A program made the position numbers and the translations under genes. Of a DNA stretch of 39,425 nucleotides, positions 1 through 7,896 are shown one piece after another. The DNA comes from Alcaligenaceae bacterium. GTDB lineage: Bacteria > Pseudomonadota > Gammaproteobacteria > Burkholderiales > Burkholderiaceae_B. The stretch spans positions 1 through 39,425 of the forward strand of contig CANCOC010000028.1 in the NCBI GenBank assembly GCA_947379755.1. The letters are read 5' to 3'. The number at the start of each line of letters is the position of its first letter. Within the stretch, counting starts at the first letter, position 1. A model generated the notes under the pieces. That model had not been told where the DNA came from, did no database searches, and worked only from the letters and a program-made list of their open reading frames with translations.

Positions 1-1061
1 TCGACCGCCTGGCTCTGCAGCCCGGAGAATGGGAAGAAATCTCTGCCGAACATACTCGACTGGCCAATGGCCAGTCATTGCTGGATGGTGCCGCACTCAC
101 CCTGACGCTGCTTGATGAAGATGACGCATCGATCCACCATCAGCTCTCGGGCGCTGTACAACGTGTGAGCCAGCTGCTCAGACATGACGCCAGTTTGCAA
201 ACCATTCATGATGCACTGGACTCCGCGCGCATCGGTGTCAGCGAGGCCATTTCGGATCTCAACGCCTATCTGTCGCATGCCGAGCTTGATCCTGAACGCC
301 TGGCAATGGTCGAAGACCGAATGCGGCTTGTGTTTGATACGGCCCGCAAATTCAAAGTCGAGCCCGATCAGCTATATGCCCTGCACGAAAAACTCCGCAC
401 CGAGCATCAGGCACTGCAAGCTACTGCAGACGTTGCATCGCTCAAACGCAGTGCTCTCGCGCTCCAGGCCACATATCAGACCGCAGCCGGCAACCTGACC
501 GCTGCACGGCGGCAGTCCGCACAGGATCTCGCAAAAATGGTGAGTCAGGCGATGCAGACGCTTGCCATGCAGGGTGGACAGTTTGAAATTGCGCTCAGCG
601 CTGCAACGCCCGCCGGACACGGACAGGATCTGATTGAGTTCCTGGTTGCAGGTCACGCGGGCACGCCTGCCCGTCCGTTGGCAAAAGTTGCCTCTGGTGG
701 CGAACTTGCCAGGATTTCACTGGCACTCTCGGTGATTGCCAGTCGCGCCGCACGCGTGCCGACACTGATTTTCGATGAGGTCGACAGTGGAATCGGGGGC
801 GCAGTGGCCGAAGTCGTCGGCAATCTGCTCAGGGAACTTGGTGCACGCCACCAGGTACTGTGCGTGACCCACCTGCCTCAGGTGGCCGCGCGCGGCCAAC
901 AGCATTTTCAGGTCAGTAAAACAATGGTGGGCGATACGACACAATCATGCATCACGCCTCTCAGTGAACAGCCAAGGGTCGAAGAAATCGCCCGCATGCT
1001 GGGGGGGCTAAAAATTACAGCCACTACACGTCAACATGCACAGGAAATGCTCGGCGCCTGA
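1..1061 (+). CDS. recN: DNA repair protein RecN, C-terminal part (5' truncated by window edge)
   Basis: RecN is an SMC-like ATPase that binds DNA ends at double-strand breaks and supports RecA-dependent repair. The reading frame is open from base 3, giving 352 visible residues; the family is about 550 residues, so the N-terminal Walker A half lies before the window. What can be seen is the later part of the coiled-coil arm (Glu/Gln/Ala-rich, to about base 600), then the ABC signature (VASGGELARI, about 687-716) and the Walker B/D-loop (TLIFDEVDSGIGG, about 762-800), followed by the H-loop region (VTHLPQVAA). The gene ends 35 bases before the convergent fur gene, with no obvious terminator between them. 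The next genes (fur, bamE, dapB) match the usual Burkholderiales order, which supports the call. Confidence 0.96.
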   Translation, partial: DRLALQPGEWEEISAEHTRLANGQSLLDGAALTLTLLDEDDASIHHQLSGAVQRVSQLLRHDASLQTIHDALDSARIGVSEAISDLNAYLSHAELDPERLAMVEDRMRLVFDTARKFKVEPDQLYALHEKLRTEHQALQATADVASLKRSALALQATYQTAAGNLTAARRQSAQDLAKMVSQAMQTLAMQGGQFEIALSAATPAGHGQDLIEFLVAGHAGTPARPLAKVASGGELARISLALSVIASRAARVPTLIFDEVDSGIGGAVAEVVGNLLRELGARHQVLCVTHLPQVAARGQQHFQVSKTMVGDTTQSCITPLSEQPRVEEIARMLGGLKITATTRQHAQEMLGA

Positions 1062-1096
1062 AAATAAGTCATCAGTCAAAAAAACCCGGCAGAACG

Positions 1097-1528
1097 TTAC
1101 CGACCGGTCGAGTTGCAGGCTGCACATACTCCGTACAACACCATTGCATGGCTCTCAAGGGTAAAACCATTATCCCGCGCGACTTTATGCTGACGTTTTT
1201 CGATATCCGCGTCTGAAAATTCGGCAACTTTGCCACAGTGCGTGCAAATCAGGTGATCGTGGTGATCGCCGTCATTGAGCTCAAAAATTGCCTTGCCACC
1301 ATCGAACTGGCTGCGCGACAGGATGCCCGCCTGTTCGAACTGTGTCAGCACGCGGTAAACCGTTGCGAGCCCGATCTCGACATTTTCACCAATCAGGACG
1401 CGATAAACGTCCTCGGCGCTCAGGTGACGCTGACCCGACTTGTGGAAAATATCCATAATTTTCAGGCGTGGAAAAGTTGCCTTCAGACCTACGTTTTTCA
1501 GGCCACTCTGGTCGTTTTCAGTTTGCAA
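1097..1528 (-). CDS. fur: Ferric uptake regulator Fur
   Basis: Fur is a dimeric Fe(II)-dependent repressor of iron-uptake genes. The 143-residue protein has the winged-helix N-terminus ([14 protein letters not shown]; the HLSAEDVYR and GLATVYRVL helices), the metal-binding HHDH cluster and two CxxC-type pairs (CTHC, CAAC). There is no ATG at the 5' end. I chose the TTG at 1526-1528 because an AGGGGA Shine-Dalgarno lies about 6 bases before it, and because it places the conserved [14 protein letters not shown] segment a few residues in, as I remember for Bordetella Fur. An in-frame TTG at 1562-1564 would add 12 residues with no family resemblance. The gene is divergent from bamE and shares a roughly 145-base upstream region that holds two short dyads. 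I do not see a convincing Fur box there. Confidence 0.95.
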   Translation of the reverse strand: MQTENDQSGLKNVGLKATFPRLKIMDIFHKSGQRHLSAEDVYRVLIGENVEIGLATVYRVLTQFEQAGILSRSQFDGGKAIFELNDGDHHDHLICTHCGKVAEFSDADIEKRQHKVARDNGFTLESHAMVLYGVCAACNSTGR

Positions 1529-1566
1529 GGTAGTCCCCTGGTGCAGTGCGCCACACCCGCTCAATC

Positions 1567-1608
1567 AGAGCAAAATAGCTCTATTCAGGATTTTAGTCGT
1601 TAAACGAC
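1567..1608. promoter_or_regulatory. Two short inverted repeats in the fur-bamE divergent region
   Basis: An AGAGC/GCTCT dyad with a 6-base centre (1567-1582) and a GTCGT/ACGAC dyad with a TAA centre (1596-1608) lie between fur and bamE. Such sites can be operators for a dimeric regulator, but neither resembles the Fur consensus and both are short enough to be chance. The region must hold the promoters of both genes. I cannot assign firm -35 or -10 boxes; TATGAT at 1632-1637 is a possible -10 for bamE. Confidence 0.3.
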
Positions 1609-1672
1609 CAACGTCTGATCGTGTAAACCTTTATGATAACGTCTTTGCTAGTTAAATCGATAGAGGTTCGTA

Positions 1673-2248
1673 GTGGCCATGTTCCGTCCTTTTGCTTCGC
1701 ATCTTCGCGCCACCCTGGCAGTCGTTGCAGTGATGACCGTCCTGACAGGATGTGAATCATCCCGCTGGGGCTTCCCCTACAAGAATAGCGTCCAGCAGGG
1801 CAACTGGATCACCAAAGATCAGGTTGGCATGTTGCGCGAGGGCATGACCCGCGAACAGGTCAGGTTCGCGCTGGGCACCTCCACACTGAACAGCGTCTGG
1901 CACAGCGATCGCTGGGACTACCCATATTTTTTCCGCTCCGGTAGCGGAAAAACCGAAGAGCGCACATTCACGGTGTTTTTCAAAAACAACCAGCTCTCTA
2001 ACTGGAAAGGCGATGAGCAACCCGAGTTGCAACCTTTCCAGCTGGCGCGCGAAGAAGTCGGCATTTCAAAGCGTGAGGATGCCCAGCTCAAACTGGATGC
2101 CACACGCGAAGCGAATGATGCAGGCCTGCCCATGCCCATCGAGATGGCACCAGGGCTGACACTGGGTCAAACACTCGGCGACACCTCTGTCTCCGACCCG
2201 ACGGCACTGCCTGGCGATCCAGACGATGCACCGATGCCACTCGAATAA
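1673..2248 (+). CDS. bamE: Outer membrane assembly lipoprotein BamE (SmpA/OmlA)
   Basis: BamE is the small lipoprotein of the BAM complex that inserts beta-barrel proteins into the outer membrane. The 191-residue product starts with a lipoprotein signal peptide: basic/hydrophobic residues 11-25, then lipobox LTGC with acceptor Cys27. The BamE fold follows (KDQVGMLREGMTREQVRFALG, then SDRWDYPYFF and the RTFTVFFKNNQL strand). After about residue 115 a roughly 75-residue acidic, low-complexity tail extends beyond the E. coli protein (113 residues), as is common in Burkholderiales OmlA. The GTG at 1673 has AGAGG 6 bases upstream; the ATG at 1679 is the alternative and would remove two residues. 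Its place divergent from fur and just before dapB is typical. Confidence 0.92.
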   Translation: MAMFRPFASHLRATLAVVAVMTVLTGCESSRWGFPYKNSVQQGNWITKDQVGMLREGMTREQVRFALGTSTLNSVWHSDRWDYPYFFRSGSGKTEERTFTVFFKNNQLSNWKGDEQPELQPFQLAREEVGISKREDAQLKLDATREANDAGLPMPIEMAPGLTLGQTLGDTSVSDPTALPGDPDDAPMPLE

Positions 2249-2272
2249 TCCATACTACACAAGAGTTTTGTC

Positions 2273-3067
2273 ATGATGCGAATTGCAATTGCAGGTGCCA
2301 GCGGACGCATGGGACGAATGCTGATCGAGGCGATTCACCAATCGGTCGATCTCACACTCACCGTGGCACTGGATCAGCCTGCCAGCCCGACGCTCGGACA
2401 AGACGCCAGTGCATTTCTGGGCGTATCAAGCGGGGTGATGATCACAGATCAGCTCTCAGCGCTCAAGCAAGCTGACTGTCTCATCGACTTCACGCGACCA
2501 GAGGGCTCCCTGCTTCATCTGCAAGCGTGCGTTGCACATCAGGTCAACATGGTGATCGGTACAACAGGGTTTGACGAAGCTGGCAAGGCTGCCATTGCCC
2601 AGGCGGCCGAATCAATCGCTGTCGTGTTTGCGCCCAATATGAGTGTCGGGGTCAATGCCACACTGAAGTTACTGGACCTTGCTGCCCGCATTCTGAATGA
2701 AGGCTATGACGTAGAGGTGTTCGAAGCCCACCATAAACACAAGGTGGATGCGCCCTCTGGGACCGCCCTCAAAATGGGTGAAGTGATTGCAAACGCCTGG
2801 GGCAAGCCTCTGGACGACATTGCTACCTGGGCACGTCACGGCCTGACTGGTCCGCGCGAAACAGGTTCAATCGGCTTTTCGTCCGTACGTGGCGGAGATA
2901 TTGTCGGTGATCACACCGTGTATTTCTGTGGCACGGGCGAACGGATCGAAATCACCCACAAGTCCAGCAGCCGCGCCGGCTACGCCGAAGGCAGTCTGCG
3001 TGCCGCACGCTTCCTGGCAGGCAAGTCGGCAGGTTTATTTGATATGCAGACAGTGCTCAGCCTCTAA
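2273..3067 (+). CDS. dapB: 4-hydroxy-tetrahydrodipicolinate reductase DapB
   Basis: DapB reduces 4-hydroxy-tetrahydrodipicolinate with NAD(P)H in the cytoplasm, a step of the diaminopimelate/lysine pathway. The 264-residue length is normal for the family. Visible motifs are the N-terminal nucleotide-binding loop GASGRMGR, the DFTRPEG and GTTGF segments, APNMSVGVN, and the active-site stretch [15 protein letters not shown] carrying the catalytic His and Lys. The start is one of two adjacent ATGs (2273 or 2276). It follows bamE by 24 bases on the same strand. Its last 33 bases overlap the 3' end of the opposing murB gene, which the window shows directly. Confidence 0.97.
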   Translation: MMRIAIAGASGRMGRMLIEAIHQSVDLTLTVALDQPASPTLGQDASAFLGVSSGVMITDQLSALKQADCLIDFTRPEGSLLHLQACVAHQVNMVIGTTGFDEAGKAAIAQAAESIAVVFAPNMSVGVNATLKLLDLAARILNEGYDVEVFEAHHKHKVDAPSGTALKMGEVIANAWGKPLDDIATWARHGLTGPRETGSIGFSSVRGGDIVGDHTVYFCGTGERIEITHKSSSRAGYAEGSLRAARFLAGKSAGLFDMQTVLSL

Positions 3068-4105
3068 GCCCTGACCAGCAACCACAACAGGTTCGATCTC
3101 AAGCGTGACGCCAAACTGCTGCAGCACGCTCTGCTGCACGCTGCGGGCCAGTGCGAGCAATTCACCTGCAGTGGCTTGTCCGTAATTGACAAGCACCAGC
3201 GCCTGATGCGTATGCACGCCCACCCGTCCCACCCTGCGACCTTTCCAACCCGCCTGTTCAATCATCCATCCTGCGGCGAGCTTGTATGTCTGGCCGGGCT
3301 GCTGATATGCGACCAGACCAGGGAATAAGGTCTTGAGTGCCTTGAACTTTTCAGTAGATACGACTGGATTTTTAAAGAAACTGCCTGCATTGCCCAAGAC
3401 GGCAGGATCAGGCAATTTAGTCCGGCGAATCTCACACACTGCATCAAAAATCTGACTGGCCTTCACCTCTGCCACCGGGATGGCCGAAAGAATCGGATGA
3501 CGCAGCAAATCCGGATACGCGAGTACAGGCTGCCAGGGCCGGGGCAGGATGAACCTGACGGAAAGAATGATCCACTGCCCCAGGCCCGCGCGCTTGAACA
3601 GGCTGTCGCGATAGTGAAAACCGCAATCTGCACGATTGAACTCGACTATTTTTCCTTCCGGGATATGCCAGGCCGTGACCGACTCAATCCGCGTGTCGAG
3701 TTCAATGCCATACGCACCGATATTTTGCACGGGCGCAGCACCGACCGTTCCCGGAATCAGTGCCATATTTTCCAGACCATTCCAGCCGTTTGCCACCGTC
3801 ATCCTGACAAAATCGTGCCAGTTTTCACCGCCCGCGACGTCGATGACCCATGCATCCGGGCTCGCCTCGACTAAGGTGATGCCTCTGAGCGCCACCCGCA
3901 CAACCAGACCGGACAAGTGCTCGGGCAACACCACATTACTGCCTGCCCCCAGCACCAGGGTCTGGCCCGACTCGCGCGCGCGTTGCGAAACACGGGCAAG
4001 CTGGTCGCGCGAGGTGAGCTCCACGACATGGCGGGCCTTGCAGGAGAGACCGAGCGTGTTGCTGGCGGTCAGGTCAGTGGGCGGGACGTGAAAGACGATT
4101 GGCAT
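3035..4105 (-). CDS. murB: UDP-N-acetylenolpyruvoylglucosamine reductase MurB
   Basis: MurB is the FAD enzyme that uses NADPH to make UDP-N-acetylmuramate for peptidoglycan. The 356-residue protein is close in length to E. coli MurB (type I, 342). Visible features are the FAD-binding LGAGSNVVL (residues 52-60), the [17 protein letters not shown] stretch (about 117-133), [10 protein letters not shown] with the proton-donating Ser242, and the C-terminal GVTLEIE with the conserved Glu at about 336. The [15 protein letters not shown] segment is also typical. The gene begins with ATG and converges on dapB with a 33-base overlap, so the two mRNAs are complementary at their 3' ends. Upstream lies the leader of the tRNA pair. 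Confidence 0.96.
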   Translation of the reverse strand: MPIVFHVPPTDLTASNTLGLSCKARHVVELTSRDQLARVSQRARESGQTLVLGAGSNVVLPEHLSGLVVRVALRGITLVEASPDAWVIDVAGGENWHDFVRMTVANGWNGLENMALIPGTVGAAPVQNIGAYGIELDTRIESVTAWHIPEGKIVEFNRADCGFHYRDSLFKRAGLGQWIILSVRFILPRPWQPVLAYPDLLRHPILSAIPVAEVKASQIFDAVCEIRRTKLPDPAVLGNAGSFFKNPVVSTEKFKALKTLFPGLVAYQQPGQTYKLAAGWMIEQAGWKGRRVGRVGVHTHQALVLVNYGQATAGELLALARSVQQSVLQQFGVTLEIEPVVVAGQGLEAEHCLHIK

Positions 4106-4308
4106 TGAAACAAGGGCTAATTTTGGCTACGAAAAGTACGCACGGCATGCCTTGGCATACAACACGAATATTTATGCTATATTACTGGTCTTCGCTAATA
4201 GTACTTGATCTTAAAGCGGCACCTGACTAGTCTTCGACTCTGTTGAAAACAAGTAAAAAGTGAATCAGTTTGTTGTGTGAATTTTGGCCCTCACATTTCA
4301 AAAGAATC
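4106..4308. other. Non-coding region between murB and the tRNA promoter
   Basis: This A+T-richer stretch has no plausible gene. It must hold the murB promoter on the minus strand. On the plus strand there is an extended -10-like sequence (TGC followed by TATATT, 4175-4183) with TTGGCA 20 bases upstream (4152-4157). That spacing is too long for a good sigma70 promoter, and no RNA gene is recognisable after it. Confidence 0.4.
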
Positions 4309-4309
4309 A

Positions 4310-4337
4310 TTCAGACGCTTCGATTTTGGTGTATAAT
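4310..4337 (+). promoter_or_regulatory. Sigma70 promoter of the tRNA-Gly gene
   Basis: A perfect -10 box TATAAT (4332-4337) is preceded by a -35-like TTCAGA (4310-4315) with a 16-base spacer. Transcription would start near 4344, only about 8 bases before the mature tRNA, which is a common layout for tRNA genes. Confidence 0.75.
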
Positions 4338-4351
4338 TTGCGACTTCTCAA

Positions 4352-4427
4352 GCGGGAGTAGCTCAGTTGGTAGAGCGCAACCTTGCCAAGGTTGAGGTCG
4401 AGAGTTCGAGACTCTTCTCCCGCTCCA
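4352..4427 (+). tRNA. tRNA-Gly (anticodon GCC)
   Basis: The 76-base cloverleaf can be read directly. The acceptor stem is GCGGGAG with CTCCCGC, and the D arm contains AGCTCAGTTGGTAGAGC. The anticodon stem CAACC/GGTTG encloses the loop TTGCCAA (anticodon GCC), and the T arm has the TTCGAGA loop. The 3' CCA is encoded. The gene directly follows a strong promoter. Confidence 0.98.
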
Positions 4428-4433
4428 AATTCT

Positions 4434-4467
4434 AAAAAGGGGAAGCACATGTTGCTTCCCCTTTTTT
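4434..4467 (+). terminator. Strong rho-independent-type terminator hairpin after tRNA-Gly
   Basis: A perfect 14-bp stem (4434-4447 with 4453-4466) encloses a 5-base loop and ends in a run of six T (4462-4467). The stem is GC-rich at its centre (GGGGAAGC/GCTTCCCC) and its A/T ends make it nearly symmetrical for both strands. It lies 6 bases after tRNA-Gly and only 11 bases before tRNA-Cys. Confidence 0.85.
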
Positions 4468-4478
4468 AGTTTTGCACA

Positions 4479-4552
4479 GGCGCAATGGCAGAGTGGTTAT
4501 GTACCGGATTGCAAATCCGAGTAGGTCGGTTCGATTCCGGCTTGCGCCTCCA
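4479..4552 (+). tRNA. tRNA-Cys (anticodon GCA)
   Basis: The 74-base cloverleaf has acceptor stem GGCGCAA/TTGCGCC, anticodon stem CGGAT/ATCCG with loop TGCAA around anticodon GCA, T loop TTCGATT and an encoded CCA. It closely resembles E. coli tRNA-Cys. No promoter fits in the 11 bases between the preceding terminator-like hairpin and this gene, so its transcription is unexplained. Confidence 0.97.
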
Positions 4553-4612
4553 GCATCTTCTCCAATACTTTTTGCATTGATTCAGTCTTTTATACATCCG
4601 GACTGTTAACAA

Positions 4613-5881
4613 ATGCCTTCAGATACCTTCCCTTCTGTACTTGCATCACATCCATCGTTGATCACCCGCGCAATCGCTGTCCGGATCTTCTTGAGCTTCG
4701 CCATAGGTTATTTCATTTCCTATGCCTTGCGCTCGGTCAACGCAGCGCTCGCCCCACTGCTGGCAGCAGATCTGCACCTGTCGGCCAGCGAACTCGGATG
4801 GCTGTCTTCAGCATTTTTTCTTGCTTTCGCTGCCATGCAGCTGCCGCTGGGAATCTGGCTGGACCGTTATGGTGCGCGTCGCACCGAATCCACGCTATTA
4901 CTGATTGCCGCACTGGGTGCATGCATTGTCTCGCAGGGCACGACACTATGGGTCATTTCTCTTGGCCGCATTCTGATTGGCGTTGGTGTTGCAGCCTGCC
5001 TGATGGCGCCCTACTCTTATTTTCGTCGCAGCTTCCCTGCCGAGCGTCAGGCACAGCTTGCGATGTGGATGCTGATCGCGGGCACTTCGGGCGCGTTGGT
5101 CGCAACTCAGCCCGCTCTGGCGATCGCTTTATGGCTGGGATGGAGACAGTTCTTTATCATGGCGGCCATTTTGCTGGTCTGCGCCGCCGCTGCTGTATTT
5201 TTCTTTGCCGGTGACCATGATCGCCAGACCACCTCTCAGGCAAAAGGTACTCAATCCGCAGGTTTTTTTTCGCTAATCCGTCATCCTGCGATGCTTCGGG
5301 TGATTCCAACCACCATCTTTTTTTCAGGTGCGTTTGCTGCGTTGCAATCGCTCTGGGCGGGACCCTGGATGACGCAAGTCCTCCTCATGAGCGCACAGCA
5401 GGCGGGCCGCAGCCTGCTCTACTTTAATTCGGCCCTTCTGGCGAGCTATATTGCCATGAGTGTGCTGAGCCCCCGACTCGAAAAGAAAGGTTATTCACTT
5501 GCCTGGCAATCCCTGGTGGCTTTTATATGGTTTCCGATATGCCTGGGCACGATGCTTGTGTGGCAAACCCCCGGCTCATGGGTCATGTGGCTCATTCTTG
5601 CCCCGGGTGTGCCAGCAGTCATTCTGATGCAAACTCAAACCGCCCTGGCATTCCCAAAGCACATGGCAGGTCGCGTACTCACCACCTTTAATTTGATCAT
5701 GTTTGGCGGTGCATTCGGCATTCAGTGGGGAATCGGCCTGCTGACCGATCTGTTTGCCGCGCAAGGCTACACACCGCGCCATGCGCTAACCTTGTCGTTT
5801 ACCTGTCTTGTTGCAATGCAGCTTGCGAGCTTATGCTGGTTTCTGATGCGTCGACCGGTCGCCAGACCAGACGATGCCTAA
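4613..5881 (+). CDS. Major facilitator superfamily (MFS) transporter
   Basis: The 422-residue inner-membrane protein has about 12 hydrophobic segments. It carries the classic MFS loop 2-3 motif (LPLGIWLDRYGARR) and GRILIGVGVAACLMAPYSYFRR, with a hydrophilic central loop around residues 203-215 (DHDRQTTSQAKGTQ). This supports a secondary transporter of the MFS, but the substrate cannot be read from the sequence. The start is ATG at 4613, and a good Shine-Dalgarno is not visible. A run of eight T lies inside the gene around 5264-5271. The next gene follows by 18 bases, so the two may be co-transcribed. Confidence 0.9.
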   Translation: MPSDTFPSVLASHPSLITRAIAVRIFLSFAIGYFISYALRSVNAALAPLLAADLHLSASELGWLSSAFFLAFAAMQLPLGIWLDRYGARRTESTLLLIAALGACIVSQGTTLWVISLGRILIGVGVAACLMAPYSYFRRSFPAERQAQLAMWMLIAGTSGALVATQPALAIALWLGWRQFFIMAAILLVCAAAAVFFFAGDHDRQTTSQAKGTQSAGFFSLIRHPAMLRVIPTTIFFSGAFAALQSLWAGPWMTQVLLMSAQQAGRSLLYFNSALLASYIAMSVLSPRLEKKGYSLAWQSLVAFIWFPICLGTMLVWQTPGSWVMWLILAPGVPAVILMQTQTALAFPKHMAGRVLTTFNLIMFGGAFGIQWGIGLLTDLFAAQGYTPRHALTLSFTCLVAMQLASLCWFLMRRPVARPDDA

Positions 5882-5899
5882 CACTGGGGATCTCATCCA

Positions 5900-6514
5900 A
5901 TGGATCAATCTGTACTCGATGCACTGCAACGCTGGCCTGATGTGCCTGCGGTCTATGGCTGGCTTTCCCTGTCTGCCCGGGGTGAATGGCGCCTGCATCC
6001 CTTAGGTGATGCGCAAACCGGTGGTCCGGGTGAAGGCATATCCAATCAGCAGATCCTGGGTTTCATGGGACGCAACTATGCCTGTGAACCGGATGGCGCA
6101 TGGTTTTTCCAGAACGGTCCCCAGCGTGTCTACGTACGGCTAGATGCCGCACCCTTTGTCGGGCACCTGCGCCCCGAGAGCGGCACGCTGGTGACGCATC
6201 ATGGCAAAGAAATCAGCCAGGTGACGGCATGGCTCACCGACGACACCGGACAAATGTATGCACAGACCGATTTAGGTGGTGTGCGAATCGACGATCGAGA
6301 CCTGATCGCCCTGACAGAACTCCTGAAAACAGACGAGGGTTCGTCTTTGCTCAATGTTCTGGGCACAATCGATGCAAACGGCACCATCACGGTGTCCGAT
6401 CCCGAAGGCCACTATCGCGCGTTCAGAAGCCCCGCACCCTGCTTTCTGATCCTGCACCAGGACATACCAGAACGCTTAGGTTTTATTCATAATCCCACGG
6501 TCGCTCCACAGTAG
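5900..6514 (+). CDS. Conserved-looking protein of unknown function
   Basis: I do not recognise this 204-residue soluble protein. It has no signal peptide or membrane segment. It is rich in aromatic residues and beta-type segments (PAVYGWLSLSARGEWRLHPL; DGAWFFQNGPQRVYVRLD), with a middle part like a small beta-rich domain and a C-terminal HYRAFRSPAPCF segment. The start ATG at 5900 has GGGGA about 10 bases upstream. It sits 18 bases after the MFS gene and 26 before the Nudix gene on the same strand, and codon use looks like its neighbours. This suggests a real gene in a plus-strand run, but its role is unknown. Confidence 0.75.
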   Translation: MDQSVLDALQRWPDVPAVYGWLSLSARGEWRLHPLGDAQTGGPGEGISNQQILGFMGRNYACEPDGAWFFQNGPQRVYVRLDAAPFVGHLRPESGTLVTHHGKEISQVTAWLTDDTGQMYAQTDLGGVRIDDRDLIALTELLKTDEGSSLLNVLGTIDANGTITVSDPEGHYRAFRSPAPCFLILHQDIPERLGFIHNPTVAPQ

Positions 6515-6540
6515 GTCCAACTGGCTTAGAATAGGCACCT

Positions 6541-7122
6541 ATGAGCCAAGAGACAGAGTTCTATTTCCCCGCCCCCCGACTGCAAAAATTCTGCAGCCAA
6601 TGCGCAACCGCAATTACGCGTCGCATCCCACCCGGTGACAACCGGGAGCGTGATCTGTGCGAACAATGCGGCGCCGTTCACTATCAGAATCCAAGGCTGG
6701 TCGTGGGCACACTTCCCGTCTGGCAAAATAAAGTGCTGTTGTGTCTGCGGGCAATTGAGCCGCGCGCCAACACCTGGACCTTGCCTGCAGGGTTCATGGA
6801 ATTAGCCGAAACTATTTCGCAAGGTGCCGAGCGCGAAACCCAGGAAGAAGCCGGCGTCAGGATTGAGCTCGGTGGCCTCTACACCGTGATTGACATCCCG
6901 CAGGTCGATCAGGTGCATGTCTACTTTCTGGCACAGGCACTTGGCCCTGAACTTGATCCGGGTCCTGAGACGATTGAAGCGCGCTGGTACACACTCGATG
7001 AAATCCCCTGGGATAATCTCGCATTCAAATCTGTGTCCACCACGCTCAAGCATTACATACATGACCTTGAGTCCGGACTGTTTGCGACCCGTCACTACTC
7101 CCTTGGAATCACCCAAAACTGA
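6541..7122 (+). CDS. Nudix hydrolase with N-terminal zinc ribbon
   Basis: The 193-residue protein begins with a zinc ribbon (Cys18, Cys21, Cys40, Cys43) and continues into a Nudix domain. The Nudix box is complete and canonical from Gly84 to Val106 (GX5EX7REUXEEXGU, with Glu90, Arg98, Glu99, Glu102 and Glu103), so Mg-dependent pyrophosphatase activity on a nucleoside-diphosphate-linked substrate is expected. The substrate cannot be told; the zinc ribbon plus Nudix layout resembles the NudC-like and ADP-ribose pyrophosphatase-like groups but is shorter than NudC (257 residues). The ATG at 6541 has an AGG about 6 bases upstream. It is followed 15 bases later by aat. Confidence 0.93.
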   Translation: MSQETEFYFPAPRLQKFCSQCATAITRRIPPGDNRERDLCEQCGAVHYQNPRLVVGTLPVWQNKVLLCLRAIEPRANTWTLPAGFMELAETISQGAERETQEEAGVRIELGGLYTVIDIPQVDQVHVYFLAQALGPELDPGPETIEARWYTLDEIPWDNLAFKSVSTTLKHYIHDLESGLFATRHYSLGITQN

Positions 7123-7137
7123 TCAGGCAACGCGGGC

Positions 7138-7896
7138 GTGTCATCCTTGAAACTCCCCTGGCTGGAATCCGACTCACACTTTCCGCCCGTGCACAGCGCG
7201 CTGAAGGACCCCCCTGGATTGCTCGCCGCAGGAGCAGACCTGTCCATTGTCCGCTTGCGCTCAGCGTACAGACAAGGGATCTTCCCCTGGTTTCAGGATG
7301 GGGAACCCATTCTCTGGTGGTCACCCGAGCCTCGCATGGTGCTCAAATGTGATGAGTTTCACCCATCACATTCTTTACGCAAACGACTCAGACAAATCGC
7401 CAGCCATCAGCAGGCCGGCAACTTTGAGGTCGTGGTCAAAGTTGACACAGCTTTGCATACGGTCATGCAGGGGTGCGCACGTCGTACGCTAAGCGATGGC
7501 CCGGGTACCTGGATTACGCCCGAGATCGAGCTGGCCTATCAAGCCTGGCATCTCGCAGGCGAGGTGCACAGCATCGAGACCTGGATGGGACAGCAACTGG
7601 TGGGTGGGCTATATGGGGTGAGCCTGGGCAAGATGTTTTATGGCGAATCCATGTTTAGTCATGCAACCGATGCCTCAAAAATTGCACTGGCACATCTCGT
7701 GCTCTTTTTACGCAGGCAAGGCGTCGACTGGATTGACTGCCAAATGAAAACAGAGCATCTTGGTCGCCTGGGTGCCAGACCTGTATCGCGCGAGCAATTT
7801 ATCGAGCATGTGCGTGTTGCCAGCGCACAGCCTGCCACCAAGTGGGGGACTGGCTGGATAGACCACGAGGGAATGTTACGTCATGAGCAACATTAA
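7138..7896 (+). CDS. aat: Leucyl/phenylalanyl-tRNA-protein transferase Aat
   Basis: Aat transfers Leu or Phe from tRNA to proteins with N-terminal Lys or Arg, marking them for ClpAP/ClpS degradation. The 252-residue protein has the family signatures [44 protein letters not shown], the WITPEI and [16 protein letters not shown] segments, and the C-terminal [16 protein letters not shown]. The start is GTG at 7138; no in-frame ATG fits the family N-terminus. The 3' end overlaps the start of bpt by 14 bases. The two transferases are therefore probably co-translated and together cover basic and acidic N-degrons. Confidence 0.96.
   Translation: MSSLKLPWLESDSHFPPVHSALKDPPGLLAAGADLSIVRLRSAYRQGIFPWFQDGEPILWWSPEPRMVLKCDEFHPSHSLRKRLRQIASHQQAGNFEVVVKVDTALHTVMQGCARRTLSDGPGTWITPEIELAYQAWHLAGEVHSIETWMGQQLVGGLYGVSLGKMFYGESMFSHATDASKIALAHLVLFLRRQGVDWIDCQMKTEHLGRLGARPVSREQFIEHVRVASAQPATKWGTGWIDHEGMLRHEQH

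Noticed and set aside
4152..4183. Extra promoter-like sequence before the tRNA pair as start of a small RNA
   Set aside because: Spacing of 20 bases is poor, no terminator or conserved structure follows, and the region is A/T-rich so a -10-like match is expected by chance.
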